The position numbers and the translations under genes were made by a program. From Arachis hypogaea (lineage: Eukaryota > Streptophyta > Magnoliopsida > Fabales > Fabaceae): a stretch of DNA of 64,000 nucleotides. Positions 12,701-23,190 of the stretch are shown here, piece after piece. Below the pieces are notes generated by a model that searched no databases, was not told where the DNA came from, and worked only from the letters and a program-made list of their open reading frames with translations. Location of the stretch: positions 33,386,393-33,450,392 of the forward strand of contig NC_092054.1 of assembly GCF_003086295.3 (NCBI RefSeq). Direction: 5' to 3'. Numbering within the stretch: the first letter of the stretch is position 1; every line of letters starts with the position of its first letter.

Positions 12701-13433
12701 AGTCTTCATGCAGAATCCAAAGCACAAGAAACCGAAAAGGTTTATCCCTCCCCTCATCATTAACTACCTGAAAGTTAAGAAGGATAGGTAAGTGGTCAGA
12801 TTTTAATTTAGGAAGATGCTTGACACCAACATAAAAAAAATGGTCAAAGAAAGAAATATTACTGAAAAAGCGGTCAAGCCTTCTCTTAATATTTCTTCTT
12901 TGCCAGGTGAAAGGGGGTCTTGAGAAGCCCAAATCTTTTAACCCACAAATATTTAAACAGTTTTGAAACTTATATATATCAAGAAAAAGATTGGAGGATC
13001 CCCGTGTCCTTTATCGTAAGAATAGAGTTGAAATCCCCTCCTAAACACCATGGGCTTGTATGCTGTGAACAATATCCTCCAGATTTTTTCATAGTGTATT
13101 GCGATTTTCTACTTGAGAGTTCCCATAAACAGCTGTGAAGAACAAAGGAGATTCTCTATTCCATTGAACCTCCAAGTGAATAAATTGTCTATGTATACTA
13201 ATGGTTTGATGTTCCAAAAATCTTTTTTAGATACCACCTGAGAAGACTTCAGCTTCGATGATACACCAGCTATCAAACCCAAATTTTTTAATAATCATCT
13301 CTGATTTTTTTACTGAAATATGGGTCTCAAGTAAGATGCAAAAATTTGCCTTATATTTAGTATATAAGTCAGTTAACATAGAATAGAAACCCTTTGCAGA
13401 GGCTCCTCTACAATTTCAAATTAAAATATTCAT
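9751..13433 (-). pseudogene. LINE ORF2 (endonuclease-RT-RNase H), broken
   Basis: The start is the ATG at 13433, followed by the EEP endonuclease N-terminus in which the usual WNCRG Trp codon is now TGA. An endonuclease tail with SDHLPILL is at about 12770-12810. RT blocks include SFVPDR (about 11238-11255) and RQGDPLSPYLF (about 10955-10985). The segment that should carry the YADD active site is missing: sequence jumps from the RT middle (about 10880) towards the zinc-binding zf-RVT region, where CPRC lies at about 10630-10645. RNase H is at 9751-10240, with a DG motif, an ESDS motif and an REAN motif. The MITE 11830-12401 sits between the endonuclease linker and RT. Stops and frameshifts are common in 11500-11800. 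The protein would copy LINE RNA by target-primed reverse transcription if intact; this copy cannot. Confidence 0.85.
11830..12401. mobile_element. hAT-type MITE with dense GGATCGGAT boxes
   Basis: A perfect 8-bp target duplication ATTTTTAT flanks it (11822-11829 and 12402-12409). Inverted ends are TAGGGCTGCACGCGGATCGG and, on the minus strand, TAAGGGTGTTCATGGATCGG. Both subterminal regions are packed with GGATCGGAT or its complement. The 200-bp centre is AT-rich. The 8-bp duplication and the TAGGG-type ends fit the hAT superfamily. No coding capacity; the excised site restores LINE sequence. Confidence 0.85.
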
Positions 13434-13989
13434 AATAAGAAAAAGCTAGAAAAGATAAAAAGAAGACAAGGGAAGAAACTCCCTGGACAGAGGAGAGGAG
13501 AATTATATCTCCATGTGCTGAACGTCTTCGGCATCAGATTGCTCTTTGACTCTAGAGTTGTCATCTTGCATGAGATTATTTGTCGCTTCAAAATTTTCTA
13601 CCCTGGTATCCTGTTCATTCTCCAGTGGTTTATCATTAATATTCCCTTTTTGATCTCCTACCCTTCCTCCCCCTATAGTGGTGGCTATAAGGTTTTCTGT
13701 GTGAGGGTTAAGATTTCCAAATAAAAGGATAAAGTTTCCCTCTTTATGGCTGTTGTAGATATCCTTCCCTAACCTGCTGAACTGCTTTTAGTATTCACTG
13801 TGGCTTCCTTTTTTACTTCTGTCATTTGTTTTAACGATTTGAGTATTTTCTTGCTTTTCTATATTAGCTTACTTTTTATATTCAAAAATAGACTTGCTTG
13901 TGCTGAATTGCTGCTTGTGTTTAGAACTTTTTGCTTGATTCTGGTTATTCCTTCTGCTGTTGTTAGAGTTCTTGTCTTTATTGGGTTTA

Positions 13990-15418
13990 TGATAAACCAC
14001 TATTTTATGGTTTATCTTGTGCTTAATTGAGTAGTTTTTATCAACTCTTTACCCACTTATTCATACTATTTGCATAATTTTACATTTACCTTCCTAATTA
14101 TGTACTTTGATTGAAAACATGCTTCTTTGGCCTTAAGTTCCCTATGTTTAAATCCTCTCTTATTACCATTAGATGCCTTGATATGTGTGTTAAGTGTTTT
14201 TAGAGATTACATGGCAGGAATGGCTCAGAGGATGGAAAGGAAGCATGCAAAAGTGGAAGGAATACAAGAAGTTGGAGAAATTGCTAAGCTGTCCAGCCTG
14301 ACCTCTTCGCACTCAAACGGCTATAACTTTAGCTATAGAGGTCCAAACGATATGGTTTCAATTGCGTTGGAAAGCTAACGTCCGGGGCTTCGATTTGATA
14401 TATAATATGTTATAGTTACCCTGACGCTAGGTGACGCGATTGCGTCATCCACGCGGACGCATCGCAGTGACGAAAAACTAGCGTGGCAGATTTCTTCTCC
14501 AGCGACTTCTGGGCTGTTTTCGACCCAGTTTGCGGCCCAGAAAACACAGATTAGAGGCTATAAAGTGGGAGAATGCATCCATTCAAAAACAAGCCTTTCG
14601 TATTCATAATTTTAGGAGTAGATGTAGTTTTTAGAGAGAGAGGTTCTCTCTTCTCTCTTAGAATTAGGATTTAGGATTCCTCTTAGTTTTAGGAGTGACT
14701 CTCAATCCCAGTTTCAATGTTCTTTTTATTATTTTCCCAATTTTATTTATGAATTCTTCTATGTTACAGATTATTATTTTGAATTAATGCTAATTGAGGT
14801 ATTTCAGAATTACGATTGCTCTCTTTAATTTATGTATTCAAATTATTTTCATTCAAGTATATTCTCTTCCCTTTTGGCTTTGGTTAAGTCATTGGAGACA
14901 CTTGAGTTATCAAACTCATTGTTGATTGAAAATTGGAATTTTTCAAGAATTAATTCGAGTTCCAATAACTCTACCCTTTCCCAAGGAAAGACTAGGACCT
15001 GAGGAATAAAAATTAATTCATCCACTTAACTTACCTTCATAGTTAGAGGTTAACAAAGTGGGAGAAAAATCCAATTCTCATCACAATTGATAAGGATAAC
15101 TAGGATAGGAATTCTGATTTTCATACCTTGCCAAGAGTTTATTTTATTATTACTATTTTATTCTTTTTGTTCAACATACTACTTCCTTACTTTTAAAACC
15201 CCCAATTTACAAACTCATAACCAATAATAAGAACATACCTCCCTGCAATTTCTTGAGAAGACGACCCGAGGTTTAAATACTCGGTTATCAATTTTAAAGG
15301 GGTTTGTTACTTGTGACAACCAAAACGTTTGTACGAAGGGATTTCTGTTGGTTTAGAGACTATATCTACAACGCGACTGTTTTTAAAAAATTCTTTACCG
15401 GCAAAAATTCTAACGTCA
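13990..15418 (+). repeat. 5' LTR of family 1 element
   Basis: 1,429 bp, TG...CA. It contains a TATAAA at 14559-14564 within a conserved promoter block, then a purine/pyrimidine hairpin (AGAGAGAG ... CTCTCTC, about 14630-14662). A CpG-rich palindrome cluster lies upstream of the promoter at about 14420-14475. Confidence 0.92.
14559..14564 (+). promoter_or_regulatory. LTR TATA box
   Basis: TATAAA in the context GAGGCTATAAAGTGGG, preceded by GGCCCAGAAAACACAGATTA. The same block is found at 20820, 26048 and 31121 in the other three LTRs of families 1 and 2, which supports a core promoter role. Confidence 0.65.
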
Positions 15419-15421
15419 AAA

Positions 15422-15438
15422 TGGCGTCGTTGCCGGGA
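15422..15438 (+). other. Primer binding site, tRNA-Asp type
   Basis: TGGCGTCGTTGCCGGGA, three bases after the LTR end. It matches the complement of the plant tRNA-Asp 3' end (recalled as TGGCGCCGTTGCCGGGG) with two mismatches. Confidence 0.75.
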
Positions 15439-15906
15439 AATTGCAAACGTGTGCCTTACTATTGGTTATTGTAAATATTTGCTTTTTGCTTGTTTATTTG
15501 TTTTTATTTTTGTTTTTATTTTTGCTTTTTTCATAAATTAAGAGGTTATTGGTTTTTATTTAATTATTAAAAATTTTTTCAAAAAAAAAATTTTTTTTCT
15601 TAGTGTTCATCTTGATCTTCAAGTTGTTCTTAGTTGTTTTCTTTGTTTTGATCTAAAAATTTTAAAGTTTGGTGTCATTTTATTGTTTTTCTCTTTCCTT
15701 ATTAAATTCAAAAATTCAAAATTTAAAAAAATCAAATTTCAAAATTCAAATTTTAAATCTTTCAAATTTCAAATCTTTTTCAAAAATCTTATCTTATCTT
15801 ATTTCAAAAATCAAATTTCAAAATTCAATTTTCAAAATTTAAAATTTAAATAACCTTTTAATTTAAAATTGATTTTTATTTTCGTTTTTAATTTTTATTT
15901 GTTACT
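15439..15906 (+). other. AT-rich untranslated leader
   Basis: T-rich leader between primer site and ORF, with repeated CAAATTTCAAAATTCAA-type words, TCTTATCTTATTT and one AAAGTTTGGTGTCA motif at about 15664. No coding signal. Confidence 0.5.
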
Positions 15907-17175
15907 ATGAACTCTCACCCCTTTGCCTATGAGTCTGGTTACAATTATGTTGCAGGAAGAAGAAATTACAATGAGAACAAGCATCAAGGTTGGAACAATC
16001 AAAGATGGGAGGAGCCACAAGGATTTGATCAACCCTCATGGCAACAACCACCTCCAATGGACTATCAACAACCACTACCATATGCCTATAAACCCTCTCC
16101 TCAACATAGCTTTGGACCACCATACTCACAAGCCCCTTACCACCAAACACCCTCATATGATCCTAACCCTTATCCACCATACCAACCACCTTATGAGTCA
16201 TATGAACCATATCAAGAACCACCACTTCCCTATGTACCATGTCCATATCCATCACCTCAAGACTCAACAGAGCGTCTCACGGAAACATGTGCAAAACTTC
16301 ATGCCACACTTCACCAATTGAATCAAGCAATAAATAGACTACCTTCCCGACGTTAAAACACTCAAGGAACCCCCATGGCTTCATGTGGGCAATCTAATGA
16401 AGAACGTAGCATGAAGGAGATATTAGAAACTCCAGTGGACAGTACGGAGCATGACTTTGTACTGGAACAAGTGGAGGAAGCTGTAATTATCAAAGAAGAA
16501 GAAGTGGTTGCAGACTTAGGAGATGCTGAACCTCCATGGGAAAGTCAAGACATAGAACCTCCTTCCAAGACAGTTACATTTGATGTTGAGAAGGGTGTAC
16601 AACCTCCAAGGCATATCATAGTTGAAGACTTGGAAGAGGTTGGTCAAGAAATGGAGATTAAAGAAGAAGAAGCACAACCTCCCATGCCCTTGGTAAGTAA
16701 TGAAGAAGAGATTGAATTGGAAGAAAGCTACCAAGAGGAAGAGGTTGAAATTAAAGAAGTTTGCAAAGAGGTGGAAGTTGTCAAAAAGCACAAGGGAGTG
16801 GAGCTTGAAATCACTTTACCAAAGTTATTGGAGACTCCTCCTCTTAAGTTGCCATCATCCTTCACAACATTCAAGTGGGTAAAAGTCATATCCCTTAGCT
16901 TTCTAATTCCACTTGAATATGGGCTACTGGAGACGGAAGGTCAACTTAGAGCTCTTTGTGGCATTAAGAGTAAGAGGAAGATGGTCAGTGGTAAGAACTG
17001 TCCTGCAAGATTTATTATGGTTGGAAGCTTTAAGTTTAAACGTAAAGGTTGGTGTAAAGCTCAATTGAATGGGTCTAGGAAGCTGTTTGGTAGCTGCAGT
17101 GAGAATTCAAATTACTTATCACCCGGCTGGGAAAATACAGATCCCGACAAAAATGGGTGTAAAAGCAAGATTTGA
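15907..17175 (+). pseudogene. Element-encoded ORF: Pro/Tyr/Gln-rich N-terminus, Glu-rich middle, basic C-terminus
   Basis: One reading frame of 423 codons from ATG 15907 to TGA 17175, broken by a single TAA at 16354-16356. The second half could restart at ATG 16375. Residues about 40-110 are rich in PPY, PSY and YQ repeats; the end of the first half (ETCAKLHATLHQLNQAI) may form a short helix. Residues about 155-320 are very Glu-rich with EEE runs. The C-terminal ~100 residues are basic (GSFKFKRKGWCKAQLNGSRK). There is no retroviral-type zinc knuckle or catalytic motif. I recall similar ORFs in other peanut non-autonomous elements, but know no function. It could be a captured or degenerate gag-like protein. 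A frame kept over 1.2 kb with only one stop suggests past selection. Confidence 0.6.
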
Positions 17176-17339
17176 GATCCTGGAATCTGCTCTGACATTT
17201 GTCACCCTGGGAGCTTAAGAATCTGTTTGAAACTTCTTAAGGGCTTTACATACCTAGTTTGGGACCCCGGAGGCCATTGGAATCACAAACATTGGTGGAG
17301 ATTCCTGGATGAATACAAGCATAAGCCACCATAACAGGG

Positions 17340-17410
17340 AGCTCACCAAATGTCCAACTTAAGGACTTTAACTAAAAGTGCTAGGTGGGAGACAACCCAC
17401 CATGGTATGA
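17340..17410 (+). repeat. Conserved block shared with family 2
   Basis: The stretch starting GCTCACCAAATGTCCAACTT and ending at ACCCACCATGGTATGATC recurs almost unchanged at 27313-27382 in the family 2 element. It lies just after the ORF in family 1 and just after the leader in family 2. Its function is unknown. Confidence 0.75.
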
Positions 17411-17548
17411 TCGTTCTTTTTTTTCATTTTTATTTAGTTTTATTTGTTTTCGAGTTTTATTTTATTTTATTATATTGAACCTGGAGTTTTGTATCACATT
17501 CATATTAACACTGCATTCTGCATTTTTTTTAGATTAAAAAAAAAAAAG

Positions 17549-18095
17549 CACACACGCGACGCAACAGCGTCGCTGACGCGTCCGCGTCACCAGTGCATTT
17601 TGGAAGAAAAGAATTGAACAGAGAGTCACGCGAAAGCGTGGCTGGAGGCGCGCCTGTAGCATAATTTGATCCCACGCGACTGCGTCGCCGACGCGGCCGC
17701 GTCATTTGCAAAATAGATTCCCCACGCATCCGCGTCACCCACGCAACTGTGTGGCCCTGTAAATCGACGTAACAAGGGTCTATGGCCGAAAGTTGAGCTG
17801 GAATTGGGCTGGACCCGTGCTAGCAGCACAAGCCCTACCACGCGAACGCGTCACCCACGCGTCCGCGTCATATTGGAAATAAGGCCACCCGTGCGATCGC
17901 GTCGACCATGCGACCGCCTCACCCTGGATTTTGGCAATACTAAGTTTTGAGCAGAGAGTTATGCGACCGCGAGGCTGCACTCGCGCTACTAGCACAAATC
18001 GAGTAACGCGATCGCGTGCCCCACGCGTCCGCGTCACCCAACCTTATCGCGCACCACGCGACCGCGTCACCCACGCGACCGCATCGCCTGCACCA
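17549..18095 (+). repeat. CpG-rich palindromic block of family 1
   Basis: Irregular repetition of ACGCG-N-CCGCGTCA and CACGCGA-type words, often as near-palindromes (for example CCACGCGTCCGCGTCA), in an otherwise AT-rich element. Open frames on both strands here are by-products of the high GC content. A comparable block is at 27521-27935 in family 2. Confidence 0.75.
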
Positions 18096-18800
18096 CACAA
18101 CTTATCCAGATCAGCGCCAATTATCTTATCTTTTCTTTTCCAACCCTAATTTTTCCTCCCTCCTTTCTTACGTACTTCTTCTTTCCTTCTTTCCCTTCTC
18201 ATTCTTCTTATCTTTTATTTTATTTTACTTAATTTATTTGCATATTTCATTCATTGCATCTTAATTTTGTGCATATTTTTGTTTTCTTTTCTAAATTCAT
18301 TATTTTTCCTTTGGTGTTAAAATTTTCTTATTTAACTGTTGCATCTTCTCTTGAATTATTTTGGGTGCTTAGTGACTTGTTTTATTCTGGATAGATAATA
18401 TTATTTATATCAATGCCAATCTTTTATACCTGTATTACTTTTACATTGACATGAATTTTTATTATCTCTCCTTACCCACACTCTCTTCCCTATTTTTGCA
18501 AATTTTTGCATTCCTGATTTGCCATGTACTTCTACTGTTTTCTCATTTGCATGTTGTAGCTACCATGTAATTGAGACCCTTATCATTTGGCATTAACACC
18601 CATATTTTATTTATTTTCTATCTTTTGGGTTACTTTTCTTCTTTTTCTCTTCTTTCAGGCTGGCCACCAAAGACGGAAAAAAGGAGAAAATTCTAAAAGG
18701 GGAGACAAACAAGTCCATCTGCACAATCCTTGAAGAAAAGCATCAGTTGGAACAACCCGTCCACCTGCACATCTCAGCATGCACCGAGGACGGTGCAATC

Positions 18801-18816
18801 TTTAAGTGTGGGGAGG
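18801..18816 (+). other. Internal copy of the polypurine-tract motif, family 1
   Basis: TTTAAGTGTGGGGAGG, identical over 16 bases to the 3' polypurine tract at 20234-20249. It is 1,433 bp upstream of that tract. Possible central polypurine tract; function unproven. Confidence 0.6.
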
Positions 18817-20233
18817 TCGATACCGATCTCCATGGGTTAGCTATTTTCTTCTTTTTAACACCATTGTTTTATTTTCTTTGTTTGTTCATTGTTGCATTTG
18901 CATGGTTAATTGCATGTTTATTTGATTTTGTGCATTTAGTTACTACTTGGATGAAGTAATATTTTCTTTTTCAAGAAATTTCTATAGTATTTCACTAATT
19001 TAAATTGAAAAATTTAAAGTTAAATTTGTTTGAAGTTGTATTTGGAACATGGTTTTTGAGCTAAAGAACACACAACCTCTGAAATTTGAGCTTATTTATA
19101 TGGTTACACTATTTAACCATAAATATTTTATTCCTGTGTGTTCCCTTCTCTATGATTGTAATCTATATTTTGTTCCATTCTATATGTCCAATATTTAGTG
19201 TATTTACATGTTTGCATATGATTGAGGCCATTGTTTGATTTTAGCTCACTTATCCCAAATAAGCCTACCATTTACATCACCCTTGTTAGCCACCTTGAGC
19301 CTTTTAATCCCATTCATTCTATATTTCACCACATCACTAGCCTTAAGCAGAAAAATAAATTAAATACCCCAATTGAATCTTTGGTTAGCTTAAGATAGAG
19401 AGTGTGCATCAACTAAGTGTGGGGAAACTGTGGGAACTTGGGTTAATAAGGGAATGTATCATGTTTCTAATTTTGAATATTGGAAAATTTGGGTACTACT
19501 CATATAAAACAGAAAATTAAAAAATTCCATATGCATTGATATGTTATTCTAAGTTTTTATGTCTCTCTAAAAAAAAAGAAAAAAAAAGAGAAAAAAATAT
19601 ATAATATAGAGTATATGTATGTAATGCATATACATGAGTATATTAAAGAAAAATTGATACATGAGTATGTAATGCAAAAGTGAAGACTATGGGTAGCTAG
19701 GCATGATTCTAGAGTTATATAGAGTATATGTATGTTAGGAGAAAGCTTAAGTTAATTAAAGATTCAATTTATAAAGCTCACTCAGCCATATACATATACC
19801 CTTACCCTTGCTTTAGCCCCATTACAACCTTGAAAAGACCTAATGATGTTTGCATTGGTATATTAAATATTGTTGATTGGTTAGGTGAAGAACAAATTTT
19901 AGAAAGCATGACTAGAGAAGAGTAGAGTGATTGACCCTAGACACTTGAGAGTTAGAGTGATATACACTACCAGTAAGGGTTCGGTGCTCAATTCTATGTT
20001 CCCTGCTTTCATGAGCTATCTTCTTACAAGTTTACTTGTCTTCTATTGTATGATTTAGATTAGTGGAATTTGATTTATGTTTGTCTTGGAGAACTTATTT
20101 ACTTTTAACTAAGTAGGTAGAAACATTTTGCATATAGTTGCATTCATATAAATAGGTTGCATTTCATACATTCTTACTTTCCTCTTCATTCCTTTATAAC
20201 TTCTCTTGAACTTAGCATGAGGACATGCTATTG
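18817..20233 (+). other. Conserved non-coding 3' domain of family 1
   Basis: AT-rich, no ORF. It shares long stretches with 29038-30484 (family 2) and 60436-61440 (third element), including the TGTGTTC...GATTGTAATCT segment and a third purine motif CTAAGTGTGGGGAA at 19413-19426. Confidence 0.6.
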
Positions 20234-20249
20234 TTTAAGTGTGGGGAGG
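20234..20249 (+). other. 3' polypurine tract, family 1
   Basis: TTTAAGTGTGGGGAGG directly before the 3' LTR (20251). It is the expected plus-strand primer position. Confidence 0.75.
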
Positions 20250-20250
20250 T

Positions 20251-21679
20251 TGATAAACCACTATTTTATGGTTTATCTTGTGCTTAATTGAGTGGTTTTT
20301 ATCAACTCTTTACCCACTTATTCATACTATTTGCATGATTTTACATTTGCCTTCCTAATTATGTGCTTTGATTGAAAACATGCTTCTTTGGCCTTAAGTT
20401 CCCTATGTTTAAATCCTCTCTTATTACCATTAGATGCCTTGATATGTGTGTTAAGTATTTTTAGAGATTACAGGGCAGGAATGGCTCAAAGGATGGAAAG
20501 GAAGTATGCAAAAGTGGAAGGAATACAAGAAGTTGGAGAAATTGCTAAGCTGTCCAGCCTAACATCTTCGCACTCAAATGGCTATAACTTTAGCTACAGA
20601 GGTCCAAACGATGCGGTTCCAATTGAGTTGGAAAGCTAACGTCCGGAGCTTCGATTTGATATATAATATGCCATAGTTACCCTGACGCTAGGTGACGCGA
20701 TTGCGTCATCCACGCGGACGCATCGCAGTGACGAAAAACCAGCGTGGCAGATTTCTTCTCCAGCGACTTCTGGGCTGTTTTCGACCCATTTTGCGGCCCA
20801 GAAAATACATATTAGAGGCTATAAAGTGGGGGAATGCATCCATTCAAAAATAAGCCTTTCGTATTCATAATTTTAGGAGTAGATGTAGTTTTTAGAGAGA
20901 GAGGTTCTCTCCTCTCTCTTAGGATTAGGATTCAGGATTCCTCTTAGTTTTAGGAGTGACTCTCAATCCCAGGTTCAATGTTCTTTTTATTATTTTCCCA
21001 ATTTTATTTATGAATTCTTCTATGTTACAGATTATTATTTTGAATTAATGCTAATTGAGGTATTTCAAAATTATGATTGCTCTCTTTAATTCATGTATTC
21101 AAATTATTTTCATTCAAGTAGATTCTCTTCCCTTTTGGCTTTGGTTGAGTCATTGGAGACACTTGAGTTATCAAACTTATTGTTGATTGAAAATTGGAAT
21201 TTTTCAAGAATTAATTCGAGTTCCAATAACTCTAGCCTTTCCCAAGGAAAGACTAGGACCTGAGGAATAAAAATTAATTCATCCACTTAACTTACCTTCA
21301 TAGTTAGAGGTTAACAAAGTGAGAGAAAAATCCAATTCTCATCACAATTGATAAGGATAACTAGGATAGGAATTCTGATTTTCATACCTTGCCAAGAGTT
21401 TATTTTATTATTACTATTTTATTCTTTTTTTTCAACATACTGCTTCCTTACTTTCAAAACCCCCAATTTACAAACTCATAACCAATAATAAGAACATACC
21501 TCCCTGCAATTCCTTGAGAAGACGACCCGACGTTTAAATACTCGGTTATCAATTTTAAAGGGGTTTGTTACTTGTGACAACCAAAACGTTTGTACGAAGA
21601 GATTTCTGTTGGTTTAGAGACTATATCTACAACGCGACTATTTTTATAAAATTCTTTACCGGCAAAAATCCTAACGTCA
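20251..21679 (+). repeat. 3' LTR of family 1 element
   Basis: 1,429 bp, the same length and ends as the 5' LTR. TATAAA at 20820-20825. Confidence 0.92.
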
Positions 21680-23190
21680 GTTTACTTGTTGTATAATTCT
21701 TTATTACAGCATTATAGTTTCTCTGTTGATTTTCCACGATGGCATAGTTTTGCACTTCTTTTGCATTAGCATCATTTTTCTTTTCCTTATTGGAAATAAT
21801 ATTCTCTTCCGAATGCACTCCATTTTCCTCTTCCAGCTCTTGCTCTTTTAATGCATCAAACCTACCTGCATAAACATTTCTTTCCTTATTATCATACACA
21901 TTACCAGGCTTTTGTTTATTCCTTCTTTGGAGTTTTTTGACCATCATCCACGATCCAAAGGAACTTTCCTTATTTGTCAAACCTTTAGAATTCAAATTCT
22001 GATTGGTCTGTGGGATTTGGTTCTACTGAATATCTTCAACGGCTTGATTTCCCAAATTGACTCCCTAATTTTTTGCTATCATATTTTCTTTCCCAATTTT
22101 GTTCTTGCTGAATCTGCTTTCCTTGGCTCAGGTTTCCAACGTTGTCACCCCTCCATGGTGCCTCTGGTTAGATTCTTCACCATATTTTGCTGCACTCTGT
22201 TTGGTATTTTTTGCTAGTTCAACACACCAATCCATTTTGTACCCATATCTTCTATAGGAAAAACAAATTTGGTAGAGTCCCTCATATTCCAATTTGAAGT
22301 CTTTACCAAGAGCAATAAAGGATGGTACAAGCTTTCTTCTAAGATCTATTTCAACACATATACGTGCGAATTTTTCTGTGGAATGGATTGAAGAGAGTTC
22401 ATCAACATGAAGCATGACTCCCAAAGACTTTTCCGCTTTTCAAAGAAAATGCTTGTTATAGAGCTCTGCCGAAAGGTTCAGAATTATCACCCAAGTGGCC
22501 AATATCTCCACCTCTGTTTCCTATGGGATGAACAAAAGTCTCCATATTTACACTAACAGATAATGGTCAGCAATCATCCATGGTCCCTCGAAAAGGGCAT
22601 ACCCATAGTCCTCTTGACAAGAGAATCGGACCAGGAAAAATCCTTCTTCGAGATCCATCACCCGGGTAGCCTCCTTTCTAAACCATTTTTTGTTTATCCA
22701 TCTTTCCATAGTTTGGAAGTTAATCCTCTTGCCTAGAGGTTTCACAATCAACACCTGTTTCCATGGGCTGCACCACTCGTCGTACTTCTTCAAGGTTACT
22801 TCGATTGATGATTCTGGATTGAAGGAAGCCTGAGACTCCGGGTTTAACTTATTTAGCCCATCTCCTACTAGGCGATCTCTGTAAGAGGCTTTTACAGGTT
22901 GAATTATAGCAGTTTCAGGTACCATCTCTACATCCGCAATGGTCTGCTGCCCATCTATAATCACGTTGGAATCTTCCCCTTGGCTAGATTCTTCTTCCAT
23001 CACAACATCCCCCTATCTTGTTGAAATTATCTTGACTTTTTTAGTGCTACATGCAACTAAATCCTCCTCTTCCGATGATCATTTTTTGGTTTTCAGTGAG
23101 AGAGTTTCAGGGTTCACAATTGGCAATTGTTCTGTTTTGCTTTTCTGGAGGGAGCACAAATATTATTACCATTTTGTGTCTCTCTATATA

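Larger units (their letters stand above)
13990..21679 (+). mobile_element. Non-autonomous LTR retrotransposon, family 1 (7,690 bp)
   Basis: Complete structure: 1,429-bp LTRs at both ends beginning TGATAAACC and ending CTAACGTCA, and a 5-bp target duplication GTTTA (13985-13989 and 21680-21684). A tRNA-Asp-type primer site follows the 5' LTR and a purine tract precedes the 3' LTR. No gag, protease, RT or integrase domain is visible; the only long frame is at 15907-17175. The two LTRs differ at about 19 of the first 430 positions by eye, mostly transitions, so the insertion is not very recent. The primer site type suggests an Athila/Tat-like relative supplies proteins. Confidence 0.92.
13503..23000 (-). 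pseudogene. LINE ORF1 (DUF4283 RRM-like, zinc knuckle), split by an LTR element
   Basis: Starts at the ATG at 23000 (MEEESSQGED) and ends at the TAA at 13503-13505. Removing the 7,690-bp insertion plus its 5-bp duplication leaves 1,803 nt, exactly 601 codons in one frame. An RRM-like DUF4283 core spans about 22440-22830 (WCSPWKQVLIVKPLGKRI, then FEGPWMIADHYLLV). A degenerate CCHC knuckle (QICFSYRRYGYKMDWC) is at about 22220-22270, followed by a hydrophilic tail. Frame is maintained but stops interrupt it, including three just after FEGPWMIADHYLLV. ORF1 proteins of this type bind LINE RNA. It is dead here. Confidence 0.82.
9718..23190 (-). mobile_element. L1-type LINE, split by a MITE and an LTR retrotransposon
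   Basis: On the minus strand the order is ORF1 (RRM-like DUF4283 plus zinc knuckle), endonuclease, reverse transcriptase, zf-RVT and RNase H, as in plant L1 elements with a C-terminal RNase H. LINE sequence occupies 21685-23190 and 9718-13989. It is interrupted by the LTR element 13990-21679 and the MITE 11830-12401. The 5' limit near 23190 is approximate, being where coding-like and leader sequence gives way to AT-rich DNA. Many in-frame stops and at least one deletion make it inactive. Confidence 0.85.

Noticed and set aside
14127..14378. 83-codon ORF repeated at 20388-20639
   Set aside because: Both copies lie at the same place in the two LTRs; the repetition reflects LTR identity, not a conserved gene. 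The frame is not kept in the related family 2 LTRs.
16516..16791. 91-codon minus-strand frame
   Set aside because: It is antisense to the Glu-rich part of the family 1 ORF and Phe-rich as expected of such a shadow.
17529..18264. Several overlapping open frames on both strands in the GC-rich block
   Set aside because: They are by-products of CpG palindromes, which lower stop-codon density; there is no domain and no frame preference.
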